From Erythrocercus mccallii (lineage: Eukaryota > Chordata > Aves > Passeriformes > Dicruridae): a DNA stretch of 64,000 nucleotides. The number at the start of each line of letters is the position of its first letter. The stretch's first letter is position 1. The position numbers were made by a program, and so were the translations under genes. Below, piece by piece: positions 23,001 to 38,000 of this stretch. Under the pieces are notes generated by a model. The model was not told where the DNA came from. It was given only the letters and a program-made list of their open reading frames with translations, and did not search any database. The DNA lies in contig VZRG01002074.1 of assembly GCA_013397435.1 (NCBI GenBank), positions 62,001 through 126,000 of the forward strand, given 5' to 3'.

Positions 23001-26000
23001 CAGACTCTGTGATGCCTGGAGTAGTAAACTAGATTCAGTCAAGAGATTGGATTCCTCTTGTGGTTATGTGTCTGTATACAACTGGGTGCTGGGTTCACTG
23101 CATCTGTGGTTTGATGGCAATTAGGAATTTTAAGGAAGCTTCATTTACATATTTGCAGCACTTCAGTGGTGAGAACTGAGACACCATTAGTCAATGTCCC
23201 TTTCAGGTGTCTGCATGGAGCCACTTTGGTTTGCTCTTGCACCTTAAATTTCATGGAACTTCTGATTTTAAAATGTTACACTTTAGCAAGTAATCCTGCC
23301 AGCAGTGCCACTTGGTATGCAGCTCTTGGGCTGAGTTCCAGCCCATGAATATTATGCTTTGCAGTCATCAGTATGTCGAACTTGCATGTGGACAAAGAAC
23401 AGGTGAAAATGGTTATAACAGTAACTGTAGCTTGGAATAGTTTGCACATACAAATGTGCCATGACTGACTGGCCTCATATTCTGGGATTTTGTGATGTAG
23501 GTGAAAGTGAGAGGAGATTGTATTCTGTGCCTTATGGTCTGAAGTGCTGCATGTATTGATCACCAGTTGATAATCTTACGCATGGTATGGGTGCTGCTAA
23601 TAGAAATGCTGACAAGTTGAGAGGCAAGGGTGGGTGAGCACTTGCAGTGTAATGTGAGTACAGAAATCTTGAATTCAAGTACTCAGATGTCTTATCTTTT
23701 CTTCTGCCATAGTTCTGGTCCAAAATTCAACAGTGCCATCAGAGGGAAGATTGGTCTGCCTCACAGCATCAAATTAAGGTTTTTGACTTTACTACTTTTC
23801 ATTGCATCATTAATAGGTTTTGCTTAGAACCAGGGGTGGTGTATTGGAAGGTTTTTTTGTAATCTTGTTGATCTTTCTTTTTAGCAGACGTCGTTCCAGA
23901 AGCAAAAGTCCTTTCAGAAAAGACAAAAGCCCTGTTAGGTATGTATGACTGTTTACATGTGTTTGAGTTTGTTTGTTTTTGTCCAGATGGGAGTTGGAAA
24001 AGTGATGGTGAAGTAATGCATGACTACTTGCTCTCCAGCTTATACTCATAAGTAATGCTGGATTTCCTTCAGAAAACCAGTGAGAGAAGAGCATTGATAA
24101 TATATTGCTTTCTCCCCATGTCATAGAAGGTTGTAAATAATGTCAGTTTGCAAAACAAGTCTTGATCTGTTTTTTGTGTTTCTGTATTCTCAATCTTTTC
24201 CCCATTAATTGTGGTTTAAATTAGCTTTTCTGCTAAATTGTACTTAATCATCTAGAGTATAGAATGGGAAAGTACAAATGCTTCATTTTGCTGTCCAGTA
24301 TTTATTTCTGTTATTTTTTGAGAGTCTATATGCCTCTGCAGTCTGGAGCTGCTTATCCATTCTTAGGCTTCTCATTTAAAGAAATAGGATTTAGATAGCT
24401 GCTAATGAGATTATTCTCTTCATTAATGCAGTTAAATTTAACCAATCTCATTTTGTTTTTCAACGATTGGCAAATTCTTACTAAGATAATTCAGTTTAAA
24501 TTTCTCTAGTGTTTTTTCTGTGATTAATATCTATGTGATTATTTTAATAAAAATATATACTACATGGCTGGAAACTCAGTCCAGGATCCAACCTGCTACT
24601 TCTTGTGTAACATGTACTTGAGTATGAGTCAGATTTGTTTAGATTTAAATCTTTAATACATTAAAGTATTAAAAGATATGTTATGGTGCATCTAATTGCA
24701 GCTAATAGTTCAGTATTGAAATAAAATTATTCTAGTTCTTAATGTGTCAAGGATCAAAGTAATTCACTATTCCTACTTCTTTATGGGTTAACAAGCTGAA
24801 ACTGTGGAATAAGGACTGGGAGTTCTATTTACTTGGATGTCAGTCTTGTTTTATGCGGTGGCTGTAGTGACTCCAGAATGACTGGGTGAATGCAGGATGT
24901 GAGTTGGCAAAGCCTAGCTCACACTGCTTGTCTGAGAATTTGGACAGCCACTCTGTGCTAGTTCACCCTGTTTGCCTTTGTGTTCTTGTCCTTCCATCTT
25001 TTTGATTAAAAGAACATGCAAGCTCCATAGTGGTAGACAGTGCCAGTTCTGGACAGTAGCAAAAGGGTACTTCTGTTTAGTTTAGGCTTCTACACATAAA
25101 ATAGAATTTTCCAGTCATATTTGATGCTCACAGTTGAAATAAGATATTCAGTCATGTTATAACTTACCATGTTAATATTTAGTATTCCCTTTAGTTCTTA
25201 ACTCTGCCCTTTTTTTAATACAGCAGGCCTATTTTTTCCCATCAGACTGTGAAGTAATTGTTTAATGTTTCATGTGTGGTCCAGAGATGAGTTATCTTAA
25301 GTTAGTTGATTTTTTTAACTGAACTTTACTCTTTCCAGAGAACCTATTGATAATCTTACCCCTGAAGAGAGGGATGCTCGAACAGTGTTCTGTATGCAGT
25401 TGGCTGCAAGAATTCGACCAAGAGACCTGGAAGAATTTTTCTCTACAGTAGGGAAGGTAATTGATAGGGAAGTTAAAATCATTCTGAATTCTGCCTCAAG
25501 CTGTCCTAGTACAACTTGAGTACAGGTTTGGTATTTTTTCCGAATTGTAAGCATGTGGCTTTCTGGAGCTTCCTATACCTGTGCAAAGAGGGATTAATGA
25601 TGAACTAATTATTAAAAGCTTTGAAATGAATAAAAATGTAATTTCTTGGTAGCTCGTTGCTCATGTGATATGAGGCAGAACATGTTGATGCAATTCTGAC
25701 TCAACATAATTTTTCATATTTTCTTTTTTCAGATTGGTCTGTCAGTTATAGTGTAATTTGAAAATTCATGTAACTTAAGTTGGAAGAACTGTTTGTTCTA
25801 TCAACTGTAAGGTTCTGGTGTAAAGCATTAGAGTGTTGCGAGTTCTGTCACATAGAAAAACAAAACATCAGCTTTAATGCTAGTTTGCCTCTGGAATATG
25901 TTAAAGAAAAGGTGTATGCTGCTGTAGAATTAAAGCTGTTGGCTTGGCAAATAAATCTCAGTATTAATATGTGTCTGAGAAATAGGCTGCGTTAGTTCTT

Positions 26001-29000
26001 TTCCTTTTTCTCTAGAACTATTTTCATCTCTGTTCTTGCCTTTCAGGTTCGTGATGTGCGAATGATTTCAGATAGAAATTCCAGACGTTCAAAGGGAATT
26101 GCTTATGTTGAATTCGTTGATGTTAGTTCAGTGCCCCTGGCAATAGGACTGACTGGACAGAGAGTCCTGGGTGTACCTATCATAGTACAGGCATCACAGG
26201 TAAGGAATTGTAAACCTCATTTTTGTTCATACAGATTTGGATACAGCCTGTTGTATCTTGGTGAGAAACTTAATGTTTGAAAATTTGGTTACCACTGAAT
26301 GTTTGGAAAACCTTAACAAGGATGATTATTTAAGCTAGTGATAATGGACTTTCATTTCCCATAGATAACAGGCAAATTAAAGTGATTCAAAGTTGTGTAA
26401 AGGCATTAGGAAAACACAGATCTTAAGCAAGTGATAGTAAAGAAATTTTTAATAGTGTTACAGAAGTGAAGGCTATATTGTGTTTGCTTTCCAGATAATT
26501 TACTAGGTAGAAGCCAGAATTCTGCATGAAATTGTTCAGTTTGAAGACTTTTGGAATCTCTGTACTCGGCCATGGTCTTGGGTTTTGCAGCTTTTAAGTT
26601 TAAGTCTGATGAATAGACTGCAGATCATGCAGCAGCTTCTGCATGTTTGGTGAATCTTCTAGCTTGGGTCTGAGACATACTTCTTATGTTATGAGTTTTT
26701 ATTAATTTCTTATTGAAGGTGAATTTTTATTTTCTCCTTAGGCAGAGAAAAACAGAGCAGCAGCAATGGCAAATAATCTGCAGAAGGGCAGTGCTGGTCC
26801 TATGAGGCTCTATGTGGGATCATTACACTTCAACATAACCGAAGATATGCTTCGAGGAATCTTTGAGCCATTTGGCAGGGTAAACTTCAATTTGGCGTGT
26901 TGTATTAGTTTATTTGAAAAACCCTAGCTTAGTTGTAGAGCACTGGCAGCTTCTGAAAATAATTCAGCTTCATACTCATAAAACACTTGTGGCTTTCTTG
27001 CAGTACTCTGCCCATGCATCCACAGGCCTTAGGTATGTGGTTAGTGCTGGAGAGCAGGTGAGAACTTGGATCTGTGCTGGTGTCCCGTGAATTTGAATGG
27101 CAGGTCTTAGAAAGTTCAGAATTAAATGAATACCTGGAATAAGAGAACAGGGGAAAAAAACCCCTGAAACCAGACAAATTCTCTATGTTGTGTCCTTCCC
27201 CAGCAACTTGTAGTATCTTTCCCTTACAGGATTGTGAATGGAAGCCCCATTTCATGGCTTAAAGCACAAAACACAGAACTGGGGCTGAGGTCTCTAAGGA
27301 TAATACTATCTATCATCTGTTTCTGATGATAGATTTCAGCAGCTTTAGCTTATATTAAGACAATGAACTAGCAGTGTGTCCTGTACAACTCTGACTTGGA
27401 CCCATTCTCACTCCTGACCATTGGGCTGCAGGATGCTAATATGCAGGATGGTAATAAGTTTATGTAGAGAGCATTACGGAAGTGAGCAGATAAAACCTGA
27501 AGTTTCCTTTGGAGTTACAATATGTTAGCCCTACTGTGCTGGGATATGTATAATTTAGATAGGGGAAAAGTTAGATATTCAATATGCTTCTTAATGGGTA
27601 AAAAGAAGTGTGTTAATGTTGGAGGGTTTTGCCTGCTTTGTCTTTGGATATGACCTCTGCCTCATACATATAGTAGCAATGCTTTTCACGTGCTTTATTC
27701 AGACTCAGTATGCATATCCCTTTAAATCTCTTGTGCAAAACCCTGGAAAATTGCTACAATTGATTAAATTTTAATCCGCATGGCTGCCCTTCCAGTGATT
27801 TGTGGTTTTTTTTCTGTCAAGGTCTGGCAGTAGGATTAAGGTAGTTTAGGAGGCTTGTATGGAGACCTGTGAAGATCTTTCCTTCTTATTCCATATACTC
27901 CAGTCCTTCCCAATGCTACTTTATGGCTAATGGATAACTCAGCAATGTGTTTTAAATTCAGAGACTATAAACTTCTAGGAGTTCCCATGTACCAAGAGTT
28001 ATTAAAATACGCAGCTTTTTCTTGAGTCAGTCATGCATACTGCTTTTCTGAGCTTGTAAAACAGAGTTTCTCAGCATATGAGGTGCCATGATCAGTGTGT
28101 TTCAGTTAGGATCTGATCGTGTGTCTGCATGCTAATTCTGCTAGAATTCTGCATCAGGACCAAACCTCTACCTGTAGATGAGCTCAAAACCCTTACATTT
28201 ATCTGCTTCTGTCTTACTATCCAAGTACCTGTATTTAGCTGGCTGTATACTAATTTTGAAATGAGGAAGGAATGAGAAACTAATTTAAAAAAATAAAACT
28301 AATAGTTTCACATTTATGTACGTGTATTTGATCTGGGCTGTTTTCATGTTGTGTTCTGGTATCTTGGGGTTTTTTCCAAAATATCTGATAATAAATAGCT
28401 TTATTCTTATCTTTAGATTGAAAGTATTCAGCTCATGATGGACAGTGAAACTGGACGCTCAAAAGGATATGGATTCATTACGGTATGACTAGAATTGCCA
28501 GGTTTCTTAGACAATTTCTAAGCGTAACCTTACCACGTAGGAGAATATCTCTATATATGAACCTTCCTGTGTATATCTGTGTGGTTATATAGTAGCAATC
28601 TAAACAAAATAAATTAAACATAATCTAAATTTATTACGTATGCATAGGATCTACTAAATTGCTACTTGATAACTGTATTGTCTCATTTTAGATGTGTCAT
28701 GTTGCAGGATGCAGCACTGGCTTTTTTCTTTGTTTCTGACAGTTGTCTGGATATTGTGAATAAGCAATGAAAGTGTTTAGCTGGGAATAGCTTCCTCTGT
28801 AGCCAGTGCCTGCAAATACTATCTTCTGCAGGCAAAGGCACTAGTAAAGAGTGGTGTTTTTTATAGCTGAAAGTAATTGAATTTGAGCTTTCTGGGGGAA
28901 ATAAAATTTTAGAGGCTGAAACTTCCAGTTGAAAACATCTTTCCTCTTTACCCTCAGGTACACAGTTTTGTGAACTTGAGTTTCTTGACTGACCTGGCAA

Positions 29001-32000
29001 TTTGTCATGGGGAAAAAAGTCTCGGCTGGGACCTCTGGCACGTGGACACAAATGAAACCAAACTTACTATATAGTTCATACTTGACGGTTTTAACACTGA
29101 TGAAATGCTTGTATGTTTATATTGATGTTTCGCAGCATAAAGCAGAACATCTGTTAGGAATGACTAGTAAATACCATGGCAGTTATAAGGTTGCAAAGGA
29201 ATTGAGTGTCACTCTTGAAAGAGAACCACAGCCATGACTTCTGTTGATTGCAGTATCTAGATGCTGTAATTTCAACAATATAGTTAAATATATAGTACCT
29301 AACTATGGTAAGGTAAATACCAAAATATGCATGTGTTTGGTTTAAATGAAAAATACCAAGCACATTTACATTAGCTTGTCACTAATATCTTAAGAGTTTT
29401 TCCTATTTGCGTAATTGTGGATATTATATACAGTAGAAGCATTGCTGAATCCTGTAGGCAAGTATTACTGAACCTGTGTTTTTTCAATCTACAGTTCTCA
29501 GACTCAGAGTGTGCCAAAAAGGCCCTGGAACAACTCAATGGATTTGAACTGGCTGGGAGGCCAATGAAAGTTGGACACGTAACTGAGCGTACTGATGCTT
29601 CCAGTGCTAGCTCATTTTTGGATAGTGATGAGTTGGAACGGACTGGCATTGACTTGGGAACAACTGGTCGCCTTCAGCTGATGGCAAGACTTGCAGAAGG
29701 TGTGTGCAATGTTGGATAACAATATTGGATAATATCGGTGTGTGAAGAATTTTGCAAAATTTAAAATGAAACACTCCACAGAACTGTTAGGATAAATGTA
29801 TGAAACTTTTATATCCCTGGTATGTTTTATCCTCTGACAACAGGAAGATTTCTGATACTTCTGTTACTGCATCCCTAACTGAGTGAAAGGGTCCAAAGTC
29901 TTTGTGTTCTGTTCCAGGTACTGGTTTGCAGATTCCTCCAGCTGCACAGCAGGCTCTGCAGATGAGCGGATCTTTGGCCTTTGGAGCTGTGACAGGTAAG
30001 AAATGATGACCTATGTACAGTTTCTAAAATTACTTTATAAATTTGAGAAAGGAGGTACTTAACTATGTTTTTTGGTGTTTTAAAATGAGAACACAGGTAT
30101 TGCAGCATGTTTTACAAACTGTAAAACACTTCAAATCTGTAAGCAAATAACTACTGACAGTATATCACAATTTGGATGGGTGTGATTCACTTTGCATATT
30201 TTTTCCAAATCTGCTGTTTTTCATCCTAAACCTTTATCTCTTCACTATTGTCTGTGCTAGTGGGGATTTCTATGTTTTACTGCAGTGTACATGTTGACTG
30301 TTAAAAATGACAGGCTCAGAATTGGAAGGGGATTCACCCCTTTAGAAAAATCAGAGCTGTACAAGGGCCAGGAACATTATTATGACTTTATGGAGGACAC
30401 ATCACAAAGATGGCAGCAGTGTTTTTACAGTGTATGTCCTTGTAAGGAAAGACATTTTGTGTCAGGGAATATGTGTGTGTGTTGCTTGGATTTGGCTATA
30501 GTTTTATGTGTGTTCCGCAGGTGACTGCAGGAATGAGGCTGAGGGATGTGATTGCTGCTGGGTAGTTTATAGCTGGCCTGAAAAACAAACAATTCATGGG
30601 GTCTTCAGAACTAGAGCAGAGAGTAATCTCCCTGACAGTTACTTTTTTTTGCTACTTTTGATTAATACTATGAACAAAGGATATGAAACTATCAGTAGAA
30701 AAGATGTGATTGTCTTTACCTGATGCTGGAATGTGTGGGAAGTGTCAGGAAAGTAGCAAAGAAAGGTGGCATTGTTGTTTGCCTTCCAGCAGAGCTTGTG
30801 ATGGAAATGATTCAGACTTAATAAGATAGGCCTGAATCATGTTCCTGAAGGTCAGGTGCAGTCTTAAGAGGAGCATACATATGAAGCTGTAGACAGTTGC
30901 TAAAAGAATATAATAGAGTTGTTCTAGAGATATGTCCTTGGAAGGATAGGGAATTGGCCAGTGACAGAAAAACGTCGGTTGTCTGTTTGAGAAGGATGAA
31001 AAATGCACAGTAGTGAGGAAAAAGTGTATCAAGTCCAGAAAGAAAAGAAAAGGTAACCACCACTGAAGTTAGATCAAGATTAATGCAGGTTATAAAGTGG
31101 TGTGGCAGTCTTGTGTAGAAACACATGTAGGCAATTAAAAATGAGAAGAGTGTTTTAAAAAAACTCCGGTCCTTTTCCTCCCCTGCATTTGAAACAAAGA
31201 AAGTAAAAAAAAAAAAATCCAAGCTTGCTAAATCAAGAACATGGCCAAAAATGTCTGGCACAGCTGAATGGTTCAGGTAGTATGGAATCAGCATGAGAAA
31301 ACATGGCTGCAGAGAAGTAAATGATGAGGCTGAATACAGTAACTGTAAAAATAAAGGTAGTAGGGGTAGCATTGTTCATTCCACTTGTATTGTACAAAAG
31401 GAAAAATGCAGACATGTGCAACTTAAGTAACTTTGGAGAAAGATAAAGCTTTTTGTTGCCGTAGAGTCATGAGCTGTCCCCAAAGTGAGATTTGGTTATG
31501 GATTAAAGATCTCTTTACTCTTGTTAGAGAAAATTACTACCAGGAATTATGTCATTGTGGGAGACTTTAACTTCCCCGATACAGATTGGAGAAGAATTGC
31601 TAGTAATAATGGTGGGGCCCAGATATTCCTGGATGTGATATCCGACAAATTTCTTCATCAAACACTCACTTGACTCATGAAGAGGGGATGCTATTTTAAA
31701 CTCAATTTGGTAAGTAATGAAGACATTATGGATGAGAATAGAAATGACCATTGACTTGAGGGATCATGAGTTGCTCACATTTAAATGGAAGGATACAAAC
31801 AGATCTAACTGATGATTGAAGAAATAAGGCAATTAAGTCATCTGGTCTGAGCAGCTTGCGTGTTTGAACAGGCAGGCTGTGAAAAGTTTCTTCTGTTTCA
31901 CATTGCTAACACTGGATCTGTATTCTACAGAAAGCAGAAAAAGTCCTGTTAGTGTGAGCTCCACACTAAACCTGGATGATCAGCTACCTCAAAAGAAATA

Positions 32001-35000
32001 AGGAGTGACCAGACAGCCTATGAGGAATAGGAAAAATAATTGATAATAAAACAATATTTTTAGTTTGGGAAACAGATAAAAAGGTAATTAATAATTGTCT
32101 GCCAACAGTCAGATTGAGTTGGACATTGTAAAAGTCATGAAAGCAATAGATGAAGATTTATCAATTCTTGAAGAAAAAAAAAAGGAAGTGGGACTCAGAT
32201 GAATGAAAAACTACTCCCATTATGTTTCTATGTATTTTGTTGCCTCACTTTGCACTGGGGATATTGGTCATAAAGTTTAGAATTTGAGGAAGGTAAGCTA
32301 GGAATATGTAGTTCAAAAAAAAAATTACTCCCAAGGTAGAAATAAAGTTAAAAGTAAGAGACTAATGTAAACAGTTCAAAGGAGTAAAACTTCCATGAAA
32401 TGAGTGATGGAATACATGGGTGAAACATGAGGTCTCATCTCTGATATTGTCAATAAACATTTTAAGTCCGTGATGTGGTATATAGCTGAAACATGTGACT
32501 CTAAATTATGTACGTGTGAAGGAAGAAGAATGTGATCTGGCCAGATTCTGGTCACATTACTGACTAGACTTTCCTCCTTCAGAAGTCATACTAAAGAAGG
32601 ATGAACTGGAGAATTATGAAAGTGTAGCATACTGGCAGAAACTGCATTTAAAGACCAGCAGTCTTTGATAAAACTACCTTTCCTTGGCAGAGGAGGAGCA
32701 GCTTCTTGCTGATCTTTAGACTCCTGTCATTTGGAAGTTAATCTACCGCAGAAGTGGATAAAATAGGAAGTACAAGGTGTATCAAGAAGCTGGCTCATAG
32801 AAAAGGATTTTTTTATCAGTGAAAGCTTGGAAAGTTGTAGGCTATTGTTAAAGCCAAAGTTCAGATATTGGGCTGGCCTTGTGTAATATTTACATGAATG
32901 AAAATGGTCAGCAGTAGGAATGAGGTGAATAAATGCATAGGTGCTGTTGACAAATTCTTGGGGTGTTGTATATTGTTCACCTCTTTAGAGTTAAATCCAA
33001 TTTCAGTCACATAGTCTGGGAGCTTAGCAGTGGAAGAATGGCCAAGAAGGAGAAAAATATCTAAATACTTCAGTTTATCAGTGCCATAATATGACCTGGC
33101 AGCATGATGCATTGTTAAAATATCAGCTGTGTTCCTAGAGGCAAGTATGCCTGAACATCTGAGGTGTAATATATACATCCACAAACACTTCCTATAGTCT
33201 ATGTTCACGAGGAAGTCAATCAGACTGAAGCAGGGAAGGTAAAGAACTTTTAGGGGACACCTTAAAATTTGGCCATTATTCCTTTGGAGAAAATTCCAGC
33301 AGGAAAAAGAATTTGAAGCTGAACAGTTGTAGCTTTGTACTCCCTGTTCTCTTTCTGAACACAGGAAATTTAAAATAATCAGCTTATAGAACATTGTTCT
33401 AATGCTTTGTCTCACAAAGCATTCCTTACTTGTGAAAGGAGCTGTTTATGGAAAAAATTGAGATGGTGTGCTGCAAAAGAGGAAGGGATAGGCATTATCA
33501 TCCTGGACGTCCATTTGATCTCTGTTCTAAGTAATGACTCGGGACATTGGACAATACTTGGCAGGCTTTGGCCTATTTATAGCCATCTGGATTTCAAAAT
33601 AAACTTTTTATTTTAAGACACAGAATGCTTTGATAGATATGTTTGTATTTCTACTTTCTCTGTACACTAAACGTGTACTCCCATCATGCTATACTTGCTG
33701 CTCTGACAGACGATACATAAGAACATACTGAAAAAGTTGCTTTGATCTGAATTTGACAGATGTATTAATTTTAGCTTCCACATACTATTTAAAACTGTAT
33801 GTAGGGAAACGTGACAGTAAAGAATGATAATGAATTTCTTAATTCTGGATGATTTTAGAAGTGAGAGGAAAGGACCATTCTTCAGTCATGAGCAACAAGA
33901 GAATCCAGTTAGCTGATAAAAAGATAGGGTGAGCAGCAGGTTATATTTCAAAGGTGGGAGATAATTAACCTATGAAACTGTTGCACAAGATAATGATAGG
34001 TGACTTTGCTGTGTTTAGAACAGATCTTACTTGGCCCTGGACAAAATTTGAATTGATGATATGTACAGGTTTACCACGTTAGGTGCAAGAATTCCTGAGC
34101 ATTTGGCTGTAGAGCCCCAGGCTGACCCACATAGACAACTTCAGCTGGACATGATGGATTGGAATTGCAGCAGAAAAAGTGTCTGTCCTCATCTAAATTG
34201 AGAGAGTTTAGATATTTGCAGATTTCTTTAAAATGCCTTTGTTTTCAAAAGAGCCTGGTACCTAGGTAATTAGTTACAGATATGGCCACAACCAAGCAGA
34301 GAATACAGACTAAGGCAGCCTTTTCTGTTACGGTATTTCTCATTCTGTGGAGATGAGGACTTACTGTGTTCAGATCTGGATGGAAAACATGCCAAACATA
34401 GCCAGCTGTTTTTACAACTCAGCCTTCAAAGCTTGCTCCTTCCAGCTCTTGCTTTTCAGTAGGGTTCTTGGTATGTGCTGTTCTCTGCAAGGCACTTGAA
34501 AAGGCACATGAGGAAAATCTAGAGAAAAAATGTTTATTCCTGTTGGTTCTTCAGTGTTGTGGAGGAGGTTTTATTAGAAAGGGGAAAAGTATGTTGATAC
34601 CTGGTGCCTTCAGGTATTTCCAGGTAAGCTTGGAAGCTTACTTGGTGCTCATCACTTCGCTGTTCTCTAAATGAGTGAATTAAGGCGATAATTTGCTTCT
34701 CACACCTAGTGTCTATTAAATGGAACCATGATTGAAGGGGCTTATGCTTACAGTTCTTGAATTCTGAATTTTTCTGTTCAAAGATGTCTAGTATTGAAGT
34801 CATGTACTTGGAAATGGCTAGAAAGTCTGTATTTGTTTGCTCTCGTCACTTTGAATTGAGACAACTGTATGTTGTTAAACAAGTAAATATTTTCTAGGCA
34901 AATTATATATTCTGAACACTTGAAAAAGTTTTGAATTTGAAAAATACCAAAGTTACTTGTATCATTATGCCATCTATATGAAAGGATAGCATGATGAAGC

Positions 35001-38000
35001 CTATCAAGAAAGCAAGATGAAGTATTGCCTTATTCTACTTAAATTGAAATTTGATAACTGCTTTAAGAATGTCAGGTTTGGATAGCTGTATGTTTAACTG
35101 CTTTCTGGTAGTAAACATGTCAGACCTCTAATGTGTGTCAGAATTGCTGTAATTATTTTTTCTTACGGAGTAAAACATGTATTGCACAGAGCTCAATCAC
35201 AGCAAAAGCAAGTTGGGAGTGATAACACTGAATTAAAGGACATGGTCATATCTGTCCTTTTAAGGTATTGTTTCTCTTTAAAGTGCTTTGTGATCATGGA
35301 ATCTGTCAAGTACAGAATATTCCAGAGAAGCTGAAATTAGTGAAACTACTCACAGCTAGAGAGGAACAGAGATACTGAAATAAGCTCTTAACCACAAAAA
35401 TATAAGCTGAACACCCTGGCTGGCAGGTAATGATACTGTGATGCTAGCAAGCATACTAATTAACTTCTCTGTATTTTTCTTTAGATTTACAAACAAGACT
35501 GTCTCAGCAGAATGAAGGTAAACTAGCATTTGATTTGACTTTTAATTAGTAGGTTTTATTCCAGGTGTTTGTAGGGGAAATGGTTCTGATATAGGGTTTG
35601 CCCATACCTGAGAAATTGTGTACTGTTAGTTAAGTGTCTGTGGAGAATCATGCTGTGATTGGCTTTTTTTGACTGAAAATTCTTCATAGCATTTTTCTTC
35701 AGTGTTGGTAACATTCCCCAGCCATATACTAGTCCAAGAAAATGTGTGGGCTGGTATTTATGGAGTGTTCTCCCTGCCTTAAAGGAGTCATTTGAGAATC
35801 AGAAGTTTGGGTTTACTGTCTCTTGAGTTGCTTGTTGCCTGACTGCACAGCACTTAATGTCTGAAGTGTATGGGGATGGGGACTGCTAATGCTGCTCCAT
35901 TTACAGAAGCCTGAAGCCTATGGAAGGGTAGCCTGTGGAACAGCGTTTAATACAATGTACTGGGATGATAAGCAGCAATAAATGACAAGTAGTAATTTCA
36001 CAGTTATAGGGAAAGAGCAATTTCAGTTGTTTTCTCCAATCTATATTTTCAAGGAATGAAAGTGCAGGTACACTTTTGAAACATAATTCAACATACTTAA
36101 AACAGGTTTTAAGAATTCCCCAAGGTGTCTGTCCTTTGCTGTGCCGTCAGCTGGGGTAGTGCTGTCTTGAGCTGCTGCCAGGTTTCCATGATGAACAGAA
36201 CATTAAAGGTGCTGCTGACATACAACTCAGGCAGGCATTTTAAATGCAAACGAAGATGCATGCCTTTTTATGTTTAAATGGAAAATCTGCCAAAATCAAT
36301 ATATGCGATTATATTTTCACTTCTCGGCTTCAACTGTGATTCATAATGTGCTGGGTTTTGTATTGATTACTTTAAATGTATCTGTCATCAGTAGTGTCTG
36401 GTTCTGAGTTCTGCTTTCCTGCCTTCAATTTCTGTTTAGTCAGAGCTGTTTCTGTTATGCTGAATAAATTAGAACCATGCATAGCGAGTTCTTACATGTG
36501 CTAATGGGGCTTTTTTCCATTACAACAGTTCTGGCTGCAGCTGCTTCTGTACAACCACTTGCAACACAGTGCTTCCAGCTTTCCAACATGTTTAATCCTC
36601 AAACGTAAGTGATTTGTCATTGTCTGTTTGGCATTTGTCAATGACTTTAACATGTAAGAAAGAAATCAGAATGTTGCAGGAGTGTGTTTAATGGGTTTTG
36701 GGGGTGGATTTTGTCTGAGTGATATCTCTCTCCTGTTTTTCCTTCTTCCCCTCTACAGTGAAGAAGAAGCTGGCTGGGACACAGAAATTAAAGATGATGT
36801 GATTGAGGAATGTAATAAACATGGAGGAGTTATCCACATCTACGTTGACAAAAACTCAGCTCAGGTATGCCTGCTTCTGGGGGGGGCACACTGAGCAGAT
36901 GTTGGGAGTTCTGTTGCTCTCTTTTGTCTAAGGAGAGCATTACAAATATAGGGCTTTTCCTAAACTGTACTGAAATATCTTAAGTTTGTGCAGGATGTAG
37001 GTGGTTCCTTCCTATTGTGTGTAACTTGGATGCGTGTACAAGCAGCTTTCTGGTGTTGTGTTTACCCTGCTGAATTCCTGTAGAAGAGCAGTGACCAGTT
37101 CAGGCATTTGGCATTTCCCTTAAGCTGTGCCTTTTCCACATGTCAAGGGACTTGTTTCCTCTTCTTAGAGCACAGGCTTCAGCAGAAAGGGCTCTTGGCT
37201 CCAACAGAATTACAGTGTACAGGTAAACAAGTGCCTCATCCCATGCTTAAAAACAGTTGTGGTCACTCATGACATTAAATACTTGCAGTGGGCAGTCTGA
37301 GGGCCTGGAGTTAGAACAGGGAAGAGAAAGACTGCTGCTGTGGACTCAATTCCAGATTCATGCCTGCATCTTAAACTGGTGAATATATTTTTCTTCTGAC
37401 TTCATCTTGTTTACAGAATCCCCAGACTGGTTACCTCTTCTCTGTATTTCAGCTCTTAGAATTTATAAGCTCTGGAAGGTCTCTAAATAAATTAACTATC
37501 CTGAACCCTTTTTTAAAAGAATTCACAGCCTAAACAGACATTCAGTTTTCAGATGGTTTCACAGTTGGTTTAATTTCTATCCATCAGACCCTAAAAGTGT
37601 TCTCTTCTGTTCTATACTAAGGTTCAAGGCTGAAACCCATGTTCCTGTTGGTGTGCTTAGGTGGGATTGTTCTGCCAAGGAGATCCACTTGGCACTCACC
37701 AACCGTTGCTGTCTTGTGCAGCTGCCCCAATGTCACCTGAAACCCTTTCTTGTGTGTTACAGAGAGGTTAGGTAGGAGCTGCAGTCTAGCATATAAAACA
37801 ACGTGCTGCCTTACCTGGTATCTTGTAATCTTCAAGATCACAGCTGTGATCTTGGACCATTGGACTAATCAGAGGCAGGAACCCTGCCTACAGTGTGTTT
37901 TTTATTTAGAGAAAGTGTTCTTTGACAGGAAAAAAACCAACCAACAGCCCAGAACAGTTCCCACCTCCAAAAAACCCTCCCAACAACCAAACAAAAAAAT

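Noticed and set aside
29996..30100. Possible C/D-box snoRNA from an ATGATGA-like motif after RBM39 exon 12
   Set aside because: No matching D box and terminal stem at the expected distance.
30818..33415. Two 184-codon antisense frames in RBM39 intron 12
   Set aside because: No domain, conserved motif or splice structure; expected chance frames in a 5.5-kb intron.
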